This document shows, in pieces, positions 37,054 to 47,327 of a stretch of 64,000 nucleotides of DNA. Position numbers and translations under genes: made by a program. The notes beneath the pieces were generated by a model that made no database searches, was not told the DNA's origin, and was given only the letters and a program-made list of their open reading frames with translations. The stretch is from Jiella pelagia (lineage in GTDB: Bacteria; Pseudomonadota; Alphaproteobacteria; Rhizobiales; Rhizobiaceae): assembly GCF_026898155.1 (NCBI RefSeq), contig NZ_CP114029.1, forward strand, positions 1,991,501 to 2,055,500, given 5' to 3'. Every line of letters begins with the position of its first letter. Positions within the stretch are counted from its first letter, which is position 1.

Positions 37054-37707
37054 TCAGGCGGCAGCGCCTGCCTCGAAAGCCTGGAAACTTGCGAACAGCG
37101 CCTCGAGCATCGGCCGGCCGGTCTCCAGAAGGTCGAAACCCTCGTCAGTCTTCAGCCAATGGGCGAACAGCCCCTGGACCGCAGCGCAATAGGCGCTCGA
37201 GGCCGTTGTGACGGTCCAATTCGACGCCAGGCGCCCGTCGCCCTTCGCCTTGGCGAAGATCCGCTCGATGCGGACGCAGAAGTCGTCCTCGTTGGCGCGC
37301 ATATGGGCGAGCGCCTCCTGCATCTCGCCGATATATTCGCAGCGGAACAACAGGATGGTGTAGACCCGCTTGCCGCGCTCGTCGGTCGGTGCGAAGCGAA
37401 AGACCTCCAGCGAGGCCTCGAGCAGCGCCGCAAGAACGTCGGGAGCCGCAAGGAGCTGGCCGGCGTTGAAGAAGCGCTCCTTCGGCAGATGCGCGCGTTC
37501 CTGCATCGCCTTGAAGAGATCGAGCTTGTTGGCGAAATGCCAGTAGATGGCGCCACGGGTCAGTCCGGCCTCGGCGGCGATCTGCGAAAGCGTGGTCGCG
37601 GCGACGCCCTGGCGGAAGAACACCATTTCCGCCGCGTCGAGAATGGCCCCCCGCGTCTTGTCCGCGCACTCTTTCGTTTTCCGCAACCGTCGCCTCCTTG
37701 CCACCAT
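37054..37707 (-). CDS. acrR: AcrR-like TetR family repressor
   Basis: This 217-residue TetR regulator has its helix-turn-helix at residues 20-62 (AILDAAEMVFFRQGVAATTLSQIA and GLTRGAIYWHFANKLDLF), very like AcrR/TtgR, and a C-terminal drug-binding domain. It is divergent from acrA with 72 bases between. A 14-bp palindrome with the ACATACATG half-site of AcrR operators lies right before its start. Drug binding should release it from DNA and induce acrAB. Confidence 0.9.
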   Translation of the reverse strand: MVARRRRLRKTKECADKTRGAILDAAEMVFFRQGVAATTLSQIAAEAGLTRGAIYWHFANKLDLFKAMQERAHLPKERFFNAGQLLAAPDVLAALLEASLEVFRFAPTDERGKRVYTILLFRCEYIGEMQEALAHMRANEDDFCVRIERIFAKAKGDGRLASNWTVTTASSAYCAAVQGLFAHWLKTDEGFDLLETGRPMLEALFASFQAFEAGAAA

Positions 37708-37709
37708 AC

Positions 37710-37723
37710 ATACATGCATGTAT
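37710..37723. promoter_or_regulatory. AcrR-type operator in the acrR-acrA gap
   Basis: ATACATGCATGTAT is a perfect palindrome, part of CATACATACATGCATGTATTT. The half-site TACATACAT is the same as in the established E. coli acrAB operator bound by AcrR. It sits three bases upstream of the acrR start codon, so it can control acrR itself as well as acrA. Confidence 0.8.
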
Positions 37724-37779
37724 TTACATTGCATTGCAACATGGGCCGGCGCCTTGCCCGGCCGCGGAAAGGCTTTTCC

Positions 37780-38991
37780 ATGCAATTGCTTAGCTTTGGC
37801 AGGACGGTCGTCGTCCTGATCGCCCTGCTGTCGTCGCCGCTTCCTGCTGCAGCGCAGGCGCCCAACATGCCGCCGCCGCAGGTCACCGTGGAGACGCTTG
37901 AGGCCAGGGACGTTCCGGTCGTCTACGAATATCCGGGCCGCATCGTCGCCTCCCGCGAGGTCGAGGTTCGCGCCCGGGTCGGCGGCATCCTGCTCGGCCG
38001 CGAATTCGACGAGGGCGCCCGGGTGAAGAAGGGCGACCTGTTGTTCCAGATCGACCCGGCCACCTACCAGGCGCAGGTTGCGCTCGCCAAGGCGCAGGTT
38101 GCCCAGGCAGCGGCGCAACTGTCCCAAGCCCGGCGCAGCGAGGAGCGCGCCTTGGAGCTGACGAGGCGCGGCGCATCGAGCCAGTCGACCCTCGACGACG
38201 CGGTCTCGGCGCGCGAACTCGCCGAGGCGCAGGTCGAGGCTGCCCAGGCGCAGCTTCGCACCGCCCAGCTCTCCCTCGACTATGCCACCGTGACGGCCCC
38301 CGTCGACGGCATCACCAGCCTCGAACAGGTGCCGGAAGGCTCGCTGCTGTCGACCGGCGATCTTCTGACCAAGATCAGCCAGATCGATCCGGTCTACGCC
38401 AATTTCTCGGCCGCCGACACGGAAGCCGCCACGATCCGCGAGATGGTCGAGAAGGGGGCGCTCGAAGGCGCGGACGAAGCCTCGGACCTGAAGGTCGAAA
38501 TCCTCTTCGGCGACGGCTCGGTCTACGGCGAGACCGGCCGGATCGACTTCACGTCCACCTCGATCGACACCGAGACCGGCACGATCCTGTCGCGCACTGT
38601 CATGCCCAATCCGACGGCCCAGCTGTTGCCGGGCCAGTTCGTGCGGCTTCGCCTCAAGGGCCTCGTGGCCAAGGACGCCATCGTCATTCCGGCCGAGGCG
38701 CTGATGCAGGGCCCGCAGGGAACCTTCGTCTACCTCGTCGATGGCGAGAACGTCGCGGCCGTCGCCCCGATCGCCCTCGAGCGGCAGATCGCAGACGGCT
38801 ACCTCGTCAAGTCGGGGCTCAAGGCCGGCGACCGGCTGGTGACGAAGGGCGTCGTCAAGGTGCGGCCCGGCGCGCCCGTCAAGCCGACGCCGGAGGGCGG
38901 AGTGCCCGACCAGCCTGCCGCGGCACCTGCCGAAGCGGGCGGATCGTCGGCGGGCGAAGCACCCGCCACCAAGGAGACCGCCGAGCGATGA
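37780..38991 (+). CDS. acrA: RND efflux periplasmic adaptor (membrane fusion protein) AcrA
   Basis: The 403-residue adaptor has a signal peptide (cleavage near A-A-A-Q, residue 26). The domains are a barrel-sandwich hybrid lipoyl half ([27 protein letters not shown], about 68-94), an alpha-helical hairpin rich in Ala/Gln to about 165, the second lipoyl half and beta-barrel ([10 protein letters not shown]), and a Pro/Ala-rich tail. It joins AcrB to an outer-membrane channel, whose gene is not here. A lipobox cysteine as in E. coli AcrA is not seen, so it is probably a soluble periplasmic form. The stop overlaps acrB (ATGA). Confidence 0.92.
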   Translation: MQLLSFGRTVVVLIALLSSPLPAAAQAPNMPPPQVTVETLEARDVPVVYEYPGRIVASREVEVRARVGGILLGREFDEGARVKKGDLLFQIDPATYQAQVALAKAQVAQAAAQLSQARRSEERALELTRRGASSQSTLDDAVSARELAEAQVEAAQAQLRTAQLSLDYATVTAPVDGITSLEQVPEGSLLSTGDLLTKISQIDPVYANFSAADTEAATIREMVEKGALEGADEASDLKVEILFGDGSVYGETGRIDFTSTSIDTETGTILSRTVMPNPTAQLLPGQFVRLRLKGLVAKDAIVIPAEALMQGPQGTFVYLVDGENVAAVAPIALERQIADGYLVKSGLKAGDRLVTKGVVKVRPGAPVKPTPEGGVPDQPAAAPAEAGGSSAGEAPATKETAER

Positions 38992-41900
38992 ACCACCGCT
39001 TCTTCGTCGACCGGCCGATCTTCGCCGTCGTCATCTCCATCGTCATCACCCTCGGCGGCATCCTGGCGATGAACGCCATGCCGATCGAGCAGTATCCGCA
39101 GCTCGTGCCGCCGCAGGTCGTCGTCACCGCCTCCTATCCCGGCGCCAGCGCCGAGACCATCGCCCAGACCGTCTCCGCGCCGATCGAACAGCAGATCAAC
39201 GGCGTCGAAGACATGATCTACATGCAGTCGACGAACTCCTCGACGGGAACGGCGTCGATCTCGGTCACCTTCGCCTCCGGCACCGATCCGGACCAGGCGA
39301 CGATCAACGTCAACAATCGCGTGCAGCAGGCGAGCGCCTCGCTGCCGGAGGAAGTGCAGCGCCTCGGCGTGACGGTGGCCAAGCGCTCGTCGCAGATCCT
39401 CGCCGTCATCACCATGGCGTCGAACGATCCGCGCTACGATTCCACCTATGTGTCGAACTATGCCCTCCTCTACGTCCTCGACGAGTTGAAGCGCATCCCC
39501 GGCATCGGCGAGGCGCAGCTCTTCGGCGCCCGCAACTATTCCATGCGCATCTGGCTGCAGCCCGACCGGCTCGCCCAATACGGCCTGACGCCGACCGACG
39601 TCGCGACGGCGATCCGCGACCAGAACGCCCAGTTCGCCGCCGGCCAGTTCGGCGCGCCGCCGACGGACAAGCAGCTCGCCTTCACCTATTCGGTGACCAC
39701 CGAGGGCCGCCTGCCGGACGCCGCGTCCTTCGAGAACATCATCCTGCGCTCGGACACCAACGGCTCGTCGCTGCTCCTGAAGGACGTCGCCAGGGTCGAG
39801 CTCGGTGCCCAGGACTACGGCTTCAACGGCTCCTACAACGGCACGCCGGCCGTGCCGATCGGCATCTACCTGCAGCCCGGCGCCAATGCGCTGTCCACGC
39901 TCGAAGCCGTCAATGCGCGGATGGGCGAGGCTCGAGGCGTCGTTCCCGGACGGCATTTCCTGGGCGATCCCCTTCGACACGACGAAGTTCATCCAGGCCT
40001 CCATCACCGAGGTGATCCACACCTTCATCGAGGCGATGGTGCTGGTCTTCCTCGTCGTCTTCGTCTTCCTGCAGTCCTTCCGGGCGACGCTGATCCCGAT
40101 GCTCGCCGTGCCGGTGTCGATCCTCGGCACCTTCGGGGCGCTGCTTGCCTTCGGCTTCTCGATCAACCTCCTGACGCTGTTCGGCCTGGTGCTGGCCATC
40201 GGCATCGTCGTCGACGACGCCATCGTCGTCCTCGAAAACGTCGAACGCATCATGACGAGCGAGGGCCTCCCGCCCAAGGAGGCGACCGCCAAGGCGATGA
40301 GCGAGGTGACCGGCCCGGTCATCGCCATCGTCCTCGTCCTGTGCGCCGTCTTCGTGCCGGTCGCCTTCCTCGGCGGCCTTGCCGGCACCATGTACCGGCA
40401 GTTCGCGCTGACCATCGCGGTCTCGGTGACGATCTCCGGGATCGTCGCCCTGTCGCTGACGCCGGCGCTCTGCTCAGTGATCCTGAAGGAAAGCCACGGC
40501 CGGCCGATCGCGCCGTTCCGCTGGTTCAACGCCGGCTTTGCCAAGCTGACCAACGCCTACGGAGCCGGCGTCGCCTTCATCATGCGGCGGGCCGTCCTGG
40601 CGCTCGTCCTGTTCGGGGCGATGTGCTTCGGCATCTGGCACTTCATGCAGACGCTTCCCGGATCGCTCGTCCCGGACGAGGACCAGGGCGTCAACTTCGC
40701 CGTCGCCATCCTGCCGCCGGCCGCCTCGCTGCAGCGCACGACGGATGTGATGAACGAGATGGTCGGCAACCTGCGCAAGCATCCGGCGGTCCAGGACGTC
40801 ACCGCCTTTGCCGGCTTCGACCTTCTGGCGGGCGTTCAGAAGACCTCGGCGGGCGTCGCCTTCATCTCGCTGAAGGACTGGTCCGAGCGCGAGGATCCCT
40901 CCCTCGACGCGCGCAATCTCGTCGGGCCGTTCATCGGCATGAATGCCGGCGTCCAGGACGGTCTGATTCTCGCCTTCAACCCGCCGCCGATCCAGGGCCT
41001 GTCGACCACCGGCGGCTTCGACCTGTTCATCCAGGACCGCCGCGGCCAGGGCACCCAGGAGGCTCTTGAAGGTCGCTAACGAAGTCGTCGCCGCCGCTGC
41101 CGAGCGGCCGGAACTTGCCGGCGTCCGGACCACCTTCTCGGCCAACGTCCCGCAATATCGCATCGACGTCGACCGGCAGAAGGCGAAGTCGCTGAACGTC
41201 CCGATCTCCTCGATCTTCACGACGATGCAGGCGACCTTCGGCACGCTCTACGTCAACGACTTCACCCTGCTCGGCCGCAACTACCGCGTCACGCTGCAGT
41301 CGGAATCCGATTTCCGCCAGTCGCCGGACGATCTGCGCTTCGTCTATGTGGAATCCTCGACCGGTTCGATGATCCCGCTCGACACGCTCCTGAACGTCAA
41401 GCGGGTGGTCGGGCCGGACCTGATCGAGCGCTTCAACGCCTTCACGGCCGCAAAGGTCTCCGGCGGGCCGGCGCCAGGCTATTCCTCCGGCCAGGCGCTG
41501 GCGGCGATGCAGGAAATCGCCGCCGACCTGCCCGAGGGCTACCAGCTGGCCTGGACCGGCTCGGCCTATCAGGAGATCCAGGCCGGCGGCACCGGCGCGA
41601 CGGCGATGGGCTTTGGAATCCTGATGGTGTTCCTGATCCTCGCCGCGCTCTACGAGCGCTGGACGCTGCCAATCGCCGTGCTGCTCGCGGTCCCCTTCGC
41701 CGTCTTCGGCGCCCTCGTGGCGATCTGGGCGCGGGGCCTCGACAACGACGTCTACTTCCAGATCGGTCTCGTTACCCTGATCGGCCTGGCGGCGAAGAAC
41801 GCCATCCTGATCGTCGAGTTCGCCGTCCTGAAGCGCGACGAGGGCATGTCCGCCTTCGACGCGGCACTGGAGGGGGCGAAGCTGCGCTTCCGGCCGATCG

Positions 41901-42136
41901 TCATGACCTCGCTCGCCTTCATCCTCGGCGTCGTGCCGCTTGCGATCTCGACCGGCGCAGGCTCGGCGTCGCGCCATTCGATCGGCACCGGCGTCATCGG
42001 CGGCATGCTGGCTGCGACCTTCGTCGCGATCTTCTTCATCCCGCTGTTCTACCGGCTGCTCTCGCGGGACCGGAAGAAGACCGGCGGCAGCGAGAGCCAG
42101 AGCGACCGACTTCCCGCGCCGCAACCGGCAGAGTAA
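38988..42136 (+). CDS. acrB: RND multidrug efflux transporter AcrB (two insertions, 39927-39933 and 41059-41065)
   Basis: The corrected protein is 1048 residues, the normal length for HAE1 pumps: twelve membrane helices and two large periplasmic loops, driven by protons. It starts [17 protein letters not shown], and has [22 protein letters not shown] with the proton-relay aspartates near residue 405. Two GAGGCTC sites each carry one extra base. Their removal restores [14 protein letters not shown] and [16 protein letters not shown] third GAGCTC inside the gene (39798-39803) is intact. An intrinsic terminator follows at 42166. Confidence 0.92.
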
Positions 42137-42165
42137 CGCGTAGCGCCGGCCGGCGGCGAGAAGAT

Positions 42166-42201
42166 GGGCGGGCGCTCCCTGACCGGCGCCCGCCCGTTTT
42201 T
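42166..42201 (+). terminator. Intrinsic terminator of acrAB
   Basis: A perfect 10-bp stem (42166-42175 with 42186-42195) has a 10-base loop and is followed by G and TTTTT. It is the clearest terminator in the window, 30 bases after the acrB stop. Confidence 0.9.
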
Positions 42202-42294
42202 CATTCGCCTCTCCGGCGAGGTTTCGAAAAAACGGGTGGCCGAGCGCCGTATCCTCGTCCAATCCTTCGCCGCATCAGCAGCGGAAAGCGAACC

Positions 42295-43299
42295 ATGATG
42301 GCGAACGAGGGACCCGGGCCGGCCAGGGCGGCAGCGACACCGGCGTCAACAGGCGATGCTGCAACCGCCGCAAAGTCCATGAGCGGCGAGGACTGGTCGC
42401 TTCTGATTGCGCTTTCGATCATCTGGGGCGGGGCGTTCTTCTTCGTCGAGATCGCCGTCCGGGAGCTACCGGTCTTCACCATCGTCGCCCTGCGCGTGGG
42501 GCTGGCGGCGCTGGCACTTCTGGCCGTGATGCAGGTTCTCGGCGTCGTCTTTCCGACCCGGCCGGTGGTTCTCCTCGCCTTTCTCGGCATGGGCGTCCTC
42601 AACAACGCCCTGCCCTTCTCGCTGTTCGTCTGGAGCCAGACCCACATCGCCTCGGGCCTTGCAGCGATCCTCAACGCCACGACACCGCTGTTCGGCGTCA
42701 TCGTCGCCAATGCGCTCACCAGCGACGAGAAGCTCACCGCCAACAAGTTGGCCGGCGTCGTCGCCGGCTTTCTCGGCGTCGTCGTGCTGATCGGCCCGGC
42801 GGCGATCCTCTCGCCGGGCTCCGATACGCTGGCCGAGATCGCCTGCCTTGGCGCGGCGCTCTGCTATGCCTTTGCCGGAGTGTTCGGACGGCGGTTCAAG
42901 CGCATGGGCATCTCGCCGCTGGCGACGGCGGCCGGCCAGGTCTCGGCCTCCTCGCTGATCCTCCTGCCGGCAGCCCTCCTGATCGACCGCCCCTGGACGC
43001 TCCCCATGCCGGGCGCGGCGACGATCGGCGCCGTTCTCGGCATCGCCCTCCTCTGCACGGCGCTCGCCTACATCCTGTTCTTCCGGGTGCTCGCCTCGGC
43101 CGGAGCGACGAACATCATGCTCGTGACCTTTCTGATCCCGGTGAGCGCGATCCTGCTCGGGGTCCTCTTCCTCGGCGAAGTGCTCCTGCCCCAGCATATC
43201 GCCGGCATGGCGCTGATCGGGCTTGGCCTCGCTGCGATCGACGGGCGGGCGTGGCGCGCCATCGCAACGAAACGGGGCGCCCGAAGACGCCCCGCGTGA
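42295..43299 (+). CDS. EamA/DMT superfamily transporter
   Basis: This 334-residue inner-membrane protein has ten predicted helices in two EamA repeats, after a 30-residue Ala/Pro-rich cytoplasmic tail. The first repeat opens SLLIALSIIWGGAFFFVEIAVRELP and has NNALPFSLFVWSQTHI; the second ends LGEVLLPQHIAGMALIGLGLAAID. Such proteins export metabolites or amino acids, but the substrate cannot be read. It is separated from acrB by a terminator and converges on lpdA. Confidence 0.87.
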   Translation: MMANEGPGPARAAATPASTGDAATAAKSMSGEDWSLLIALSIIWGGAFFFVEIAVRELPVFTIVALRVGLAALALLAVMQVLGVVFPTRPVVLLAFLGMGVLNNALPFSLFVWSQTHIASGLAAILNATTPLFGVIVANALTSDEKLTANKLAGVVAGFLGVVVLIGPAAILSPGSDTLAEIACLGAALCYAFAGVFGRRFKRMGISPLATAAGQVSASSLILLPAALLIDRPWTLPMPGAATIGAVLGIALLCTALAYILFFRVLASAGATNIMLVTFLIPVSAILLGVLFLGEVLLPQHIAGMALIGLGLAAIDGRAWRAIATKRGARRRPA

Positions 43300-43324
43300 A
43301 GTCTGCCGCGATTGGCGACTGGGA

Positions 43325-44735
43325 TCAGATATGGATCGGCTTGGCAAAGGCCGCGAACGCCGCCTCGCGCACCGCTTCCGACAGGGTCGGATGGGCGTGG
43401 GAGGTGCGGGCAAGGTCTTCCGAGGCGCCGCCGAACTCCATCAGCAGCGCTGCTTCGGCGATCAGGTCGCCAGCACCGGCGCCGAGGATATGGGCGCCCA
43501 GCACCCGGTCGGTCTTGGCGTCGACGAGGATCTTCACGAAGCCGTCGGTCTTCAGCATCGCCCTGGCGCGGCCATTGGCCATGAAGGGGAACTTGCCGAC
43601 CTTGTAGTCGACGCCGGCCTTCTTCAGCTCTTCCTCGGTCTTGCCGACCGAGGCGACTTCCGGCTCGGTATAGACCACCGAGGGGATGGCGTCGTAGTTC
43701 ACGTGGCCGGCCTGGCCGGCGAGGATCTCGGCCAGCGCCACGCCCTCGTCCTCGGCCTTGTGGGCGAGCATCGCGCCCTTCACCACGTCGCCGATGGCAT
43801 AGATGCCGTCGACATTCGTCTTGAAGTGCCCGTCGATCTCCACGCGGCCGCGCTCGTCGAGCTTCACCCCGGCTTCTTCCAGGCCGAGGCCCTCGGTGTA
43901 GGGCTTGCGGCCCGTCGCCACCAGCACGACGTCGGCATCGAGCGTCTCCGCCTCGCCGCCCTTGACCGGCTCGAAGGTCACCTTGGCGCCGCTCTCGGTC
44001 TTTTCGACGCCGGTGACCTTGGCGCCGAGCCTGAACTCGATGCCCTGCTTGACCAGCAGCTTCTGGAAGGCGGTCGAGACCTCCTGGTCCATCGGGCCGA
44101 GCACCTTGTCGAGGAACTCGACCACCGTCACCTTGGCGCCGAGACGCGCCCAGACCGAGCCGAGTCTCCAGCCCGATGACGCCGCCGCCGACGACGACCA
44201 TCTTCTCCGGCACCTTCGGCAGGGCGATCGCATGGTCGGAAGAGACGATGGTGGTCTCGTCGAATGTCACGTCGAGGCCCGGAATGCCGGCGACGTCCGA
44301 GCCCGTGGCGATGCAGATGTTCTTCGCTTGAAGCGTCTCGGTCGAGCCGTCTTCCTTGGTGACCTCGACTTCGCCCGCCGACTTGATCCTGCCGGTGCCG
44401 ATGACGCCGGTGATCTTGTTCTTCTTGAACAGGAAGGCGACGCCGTCGACGTTCGACTTCACCGTCTTGTCCTTGTGGGCCATCATCTGGTCGAGGTTCA
44501 GCTTCGGCTCGACCTCGATGCCGAGCTGGGCGAAGGAATGGCCGGCCTCGGCGAAGGTCTCGGAGGCGTAGAGCAGCGCCTTCGACGGAATGCATCCGAC
44601 ATTGAGGCAGGTACCGCCATAGGTCTTGCGCTTCTCGACGACTGCGACCTTGAGGCCGAGCTGTGCCGCCTTGATGGCGCAGACATAGCCGCCGGGGCCG
44701 GAGCCGATGACGACGAGATCGAAGGTGTCAGCCAT
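43325..44735 (-). CDS. lpdA: Dihydrolipoyl dehydrogenase (E3) of the 2-oxoglutarate dehydrogenase operon (insertion at 44162-44168)
   Basis: The corrected product is 469 residues. It reoxidises the lipoyl groups of SucB with FAD and NAD+. The FAD motif GSGPGGYVCAIKAAQLG (10-26), the redox disulfide GGTCLNVGCIPSK (about 40-52) and the C-terminal catalytic pair HAHPTLSE are present. The NAD motif GGGVIGLELGSVWARLG is recovered only when the extra base in GAGTCTC (plus strand) is removed. This is the one site where the added plus-strand base is T. It closes the minus-strand suc/odh operon. Confidence 0.93.
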
Positions 44736-44904
44736 GGGGGATGTTCTTCCAGTCTGTTTGCGGGACGCTCTTCAAAGCGGCGACAGGGCTTGAAAATCGG
44801 GCTCTATTTCCGACGAGATGGCCCGGCTTGCAACCCCTGCCGACGCATCGCGGGACTGCGGAAAGGCGCCAGCGGTGGCCGCGTCGAAATCAGCCGACCG
44901 CGTC

Positions 44905-45468
44905 TCACGCGCCGTCGGCCGGGCAGTCGCCCGAGGTCTCGTCGAACTTGGTGCGGGCGGGGCGCAGTGTCGCCTTGAAGATCTGCAGCGGCACGAAGGG
45001 CGGCGTCGCCTGGTTCGCCGGCTGGACGAGACGGGTGACGTAGCAGCCGGAAAACACCCGCACGGAGCCGTCCGTGCCGGTCGCCTCGATCACCGTCGGA
45101 ACCGACGTGAAGACCGAGCCGGCGGCGCCTTCGCCGACCGGCTCGCCGAGCTTCAGCCGCACCCCGCCGGTGGTCTCGTAGCCCCTTTGAAAGGTCTCGA
45201 AATCAGGCCGGCCGGACTCGTCTGAGAAATAGCTCCAGGCGCGCAGATATTCGTGCCGGTCGATCGCGTTGTAGAGCGAGCCGATGAGCAGGACCGGTGT
45301 CGAGCGATCGTCCCGATAGGTCTCGCCAAGGGCCGGCATCCCCGCGTCCGGCGACGTCGCGCCCCCCGTCGCGGGAGGCAGCGTCTGGTCTATCGCAAAG
45401 GCAGAGGCGGCCAGCGACGCCCAGGCTGCGGCACCGCCGATCAGCACGGCGAGACGGAAACCTGTCAT
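44905..45468 (-). CDS. Secreted protein of unknown function inside the odh operon
   Basis: The 187-residue product has a signal peptide (hydrophobic 6-24, cleavage after A-F-A). The mature protein contains the LYNAIDRHEYLRAWSYF segment, a helical pattern seen in small periplasmic proteins of Hyphomicrobiales, and two cysteines (SGCYV, GDCPADG). I cannot name a family. It overlaps the SDR gene by four bases and comes before lpdA, so it is transcribed with the dehydrogenase operon although it acts outside the cytoplasm. Confidence 0.6.
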   Translation of the reverse strand: MTGFRLAVLIGGAAAWASLAASAFAIDQTLPPATGGATSPDAGMPALGETYRDDRSTPVLLIGSLYNAIDRHEYLRAWSYFSDESGRPDFETFQRGYETTGGVRLKLGEPVGEGAAGSVFTSVPTVIEATGTDGSVRVFSGCYVTRLVQPANQATPPFVPLQIFKATLRPARTKFDETSGDCPADGA

Positions 45469-46220
45469 GGCAGAATGGCCCTTGCGCCGGAGACATCGAG
45501 AATGGCGCCGGTGGAATAGCTCGCTTCGTCCGATGCGAGCCAGAGGATTGCCCGCGCAACCTCCTCGGCCGTACCCGGCCGTTTCAGCGGCAGGCTCGCG
45601 GCCATCTCGGCGACGCGGCCCGGCTCGCCGCCGGAAGCGTGGATGTCGGTCTCGATGATGCCCGGCCTGACGGCGGTGACGGAGATGCCCTCGCCGGCGA
45701 CCTCCTTGGCAAGGCCCACGGTGAAGGTGTCGATGGCGCCCTTGGTGGCGGCATAATCCACCCGTGAGCCGCCGGCCCCGAGCTTGGCGGCGGCCGAGGA
45801 CAGGTTGACGATCGCACCGCCCGCACCGCCGCGTTTGGTCGACATGCGCTTCACCGCCTCGCGGGCACAGAGGAAGCTGCCGATGACGTTGATTCGGAAG
45901 ATGCGCTCGAGCCGGGCGAGGTCGTAGTCGGCGACGTCGGCGGCTTCGGCGACAATGCCGGCATTGTTGACGAGAGCTTTCAGAGCCCCGAGTTCGTCGG
46001 CCGCCTTGAAGATCGCAACGATGTCCGCTTCGACGCCGACGTCGCCCTTGACCGCGATGGCCGTGCCGCCGTCGGCCTCGATCGTCGCGACCACGTCATC
46101 GGCGGCGTCCCGGTTCGACGCATAATTGACGACGACGGCGTAGCCGGCCTTGGCGCCGAGAATGGCGGTGGCGGCGCCGATGCCGCGCGAGCCGCCGGTG
46201 ACGATCATGACGTCTGGCAT
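45465..46220 (-). CDS. Short-chain dehydrogenase/reductase between sucB and lpdA
   Basis: This 251-residue cytoplasmic NAD(P)-dependent oxidoreductase shows the cofactor motif TGGSRGIG (8-15), NNAG near 88, and the catalytic Ser plus YAATKGA (Y and K near 158-162). An SDR gene at this place between sucB and lpdA is a conserved feature of Hyphomicrobiales, but its substrate is not known. It overlaps the following secreted-protein gene by four bases. Confidence 0.88.
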   Translation of the reverse strand: MPDVMIVTGGSRGIGAATAILGAKAGYAVVVNYASNRDAADDVVATIEADGGTAIAVKGDVGVEADIVAIFKAADELGALKALVNNAGIVAEAADVADYDLARLERIFRINVIGSFLCAREAVKRMSTKRGGAGGAIVNLSSAAAKLGAGGSRVDYAATKGAIDTFTVGLAKEVAGEGISVTAVRPGIIETDIHASGGEPGRVAEMAASLPLKRPGTAEEVARAILWLASDEASYSTGAILDVSGARAILP

Positions 46221-46260
46221 GGTGTTCCGTTTCCTGGCCGTTTCCTGTCGCCCGCTGCCG

Positions 46261-46581
46261 TCAGTCTGCCGCAGCCGGCGTCAGCTTCGAACGATCTATG
46301 TAGTCGGGCAGCCGGGTGGTCTCGTCGACGACGGCGCTTTGGAGCTGCTCGATGGTGAGATTTTTAGCGCCGGTGAGATCGGCGCCGCGCAGATCGGCGC
46401 CGGTCAGATCGGCGTTGCGAAAATTGACGCGTGCAAAAATCGTCTTACGAGCATCGGTCCGTTTCAGATTGGCTGATGTGAAGTTGATGCCCGTGAAGTC
46501 GAGCGTTCGAAGCACAGCCCCCTCGAAGTCGAATTCGTGTGGTGGGCGAGGCTCAGCCATAGATCTAACGTTGAAATTCAT
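46261..46581 (-). CDS. Pentapeptide-repeat protein (C-terminal partner)
   Basis: The 106-residue product has about ten A(D/N)LXX-type repeats (VLRTLDFTG, INFTSANL, ADLTG, ADLRG) and ends NLTIEQLQSAVVDETTRLPDY, the usual close of membrane-linked pentapeptide proteins. The ATG at 46581 has GGAGGG eight bases upstream and overlaps the end of the previous gene by 17 bases in another frame. In many relatives this part and the preceding gene form a single protein, so a missing base in GGAGGG that artificially split one gene is possible. Confidence 0.7.
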   Translation of the reverse strand: MNFNVRSMAEPRPPHEFDFEGAVLRTLDFTGINFTSANLKRTDARKTIFARVNFRNADLTGADLRGADLTGAKNLTIEQLQSAVVDETTRLPDYIDRSKLTPAAAD

Positions 46582-46969
46582 CTGCCGCCCTCCTTCGCAG
46601 GACTTCAGCGATTGCGCGTGCGTCCACCGGTGCACTTTCACCTTCGAGATCAGCGCTCATCCCCGTGAGGTGGTTTTGAAGCAGTTTGAAGACAGGCCCT
46701 GAGAGATCCGGAAAATCCACGGTGATTTCACCGAGGATATAGATCGCCGCGAGGCGGACTTCCATTTTCTCGTCACTGAGCTGCCCCGCCGACCGGTTGA
46801 ACAGTTCCATGACATGCGCGCGTCTGGCAAGCGTCGCCTGGAACACGGCCGATCCCGCCTGCGTCGTCTCAGGCCCTAGCTTGCGCCACGCGAGCCAAGC
46901 GCCGACGGCGGCGGCCGCCGTCAGCGCCAGATTGCGCAGGATTTCCGAGAGGTCGACCAGTGTCTCCAT
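46565..46969 (-). CDS. Membrane-anchored N-terminal module of a pentapeptide-repeat system
   Basis: The 134-residue product has one N-terminal membrane helix (LRNLALTAAAAVGAWLAW, residues 11-28). A soluble part follows, with RAHVMELFNRSAGQLSDEKMEVRLAAIYILGEI, which matches the conserved VRLGAIYALERI element found in front of pentapeptide repeats in larger proteins. The end, DARAIAEVLRRRAADEF, resembles the linker that leads into the repeats. Its stop overlaps the pentapeptide gene. It is locally less GC-rich than the operon around it. Confidence 0.65.
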   Translation of the reverse strand: METLVDLSEILRNLALTAAAAVGAWLAWRKLGPETTQAGSAVFQATLARRAHVMELFNRSAGQLSDEKMEVRLAAIYILGEITVDFPDLSGPVFKLLQNHLTGMSADLEGESAPVDARAIAEVLRRRAADEFQR

Positions 46970-47029
46970 GAGGTAAACCTATCACTAACTGGGCTTCCAG
47001 CCGGAGATGGTTCAGGCCAGTTGGTCCGG

Positions 47030-47314
47030 TCATTCCCTTCCCTTGGTCCCGAGTGGAGATTCTGGCTCCCGTTGAACCGCGACAAACAGCCAAAGCGCGA
47101 TGCAAGCTGAAACGGCAGATACGGCCATCATGCAAAGGAGAATTTCGATCGTGTAGTTTGATCCAAAAACGACATCAGAGATCGCTCGATCACCCATATC
47201 TTCGATAGATTGGAGAAGCTGTCCAAAAATAAACGCTCCATACGCCGTCGCACCATAGCCTGCGGCAGAAACCGTCACGAACGCTGCTGTCGTTTTGATC
47301 CGGCTTCTGCCCAC
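47030..47314 (-). CDS. Small two-helix membrane protein
   Basis: This 94-residue product has hydrophobic stretches at about 10-32 and 55-78, and charged, Pro/Glu-rich ends. No family is recognised. It is the first of three small minus-strand genes (with 46565-46969 and 46261-46581) lying between sucB and the SDR. It begins 14 bases after the sucB stop, so it should be transcribed with the TCA-cycle operon. Codon use here is less GC-biased than in sucB, which suggests later arrival. Confidence 0.6.
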   Translation of the reverse strand: MGRSRIKTTAAFVTVSAAGYGATAYGAFIFGQLLQSIEDMGDRAISDVVFGSNYTIEILLCMMAVSAVSACIALWLFVAVQREPESPLGTKGRE

Positions 47315-47327
47315 GAGGGGCTTCCCT

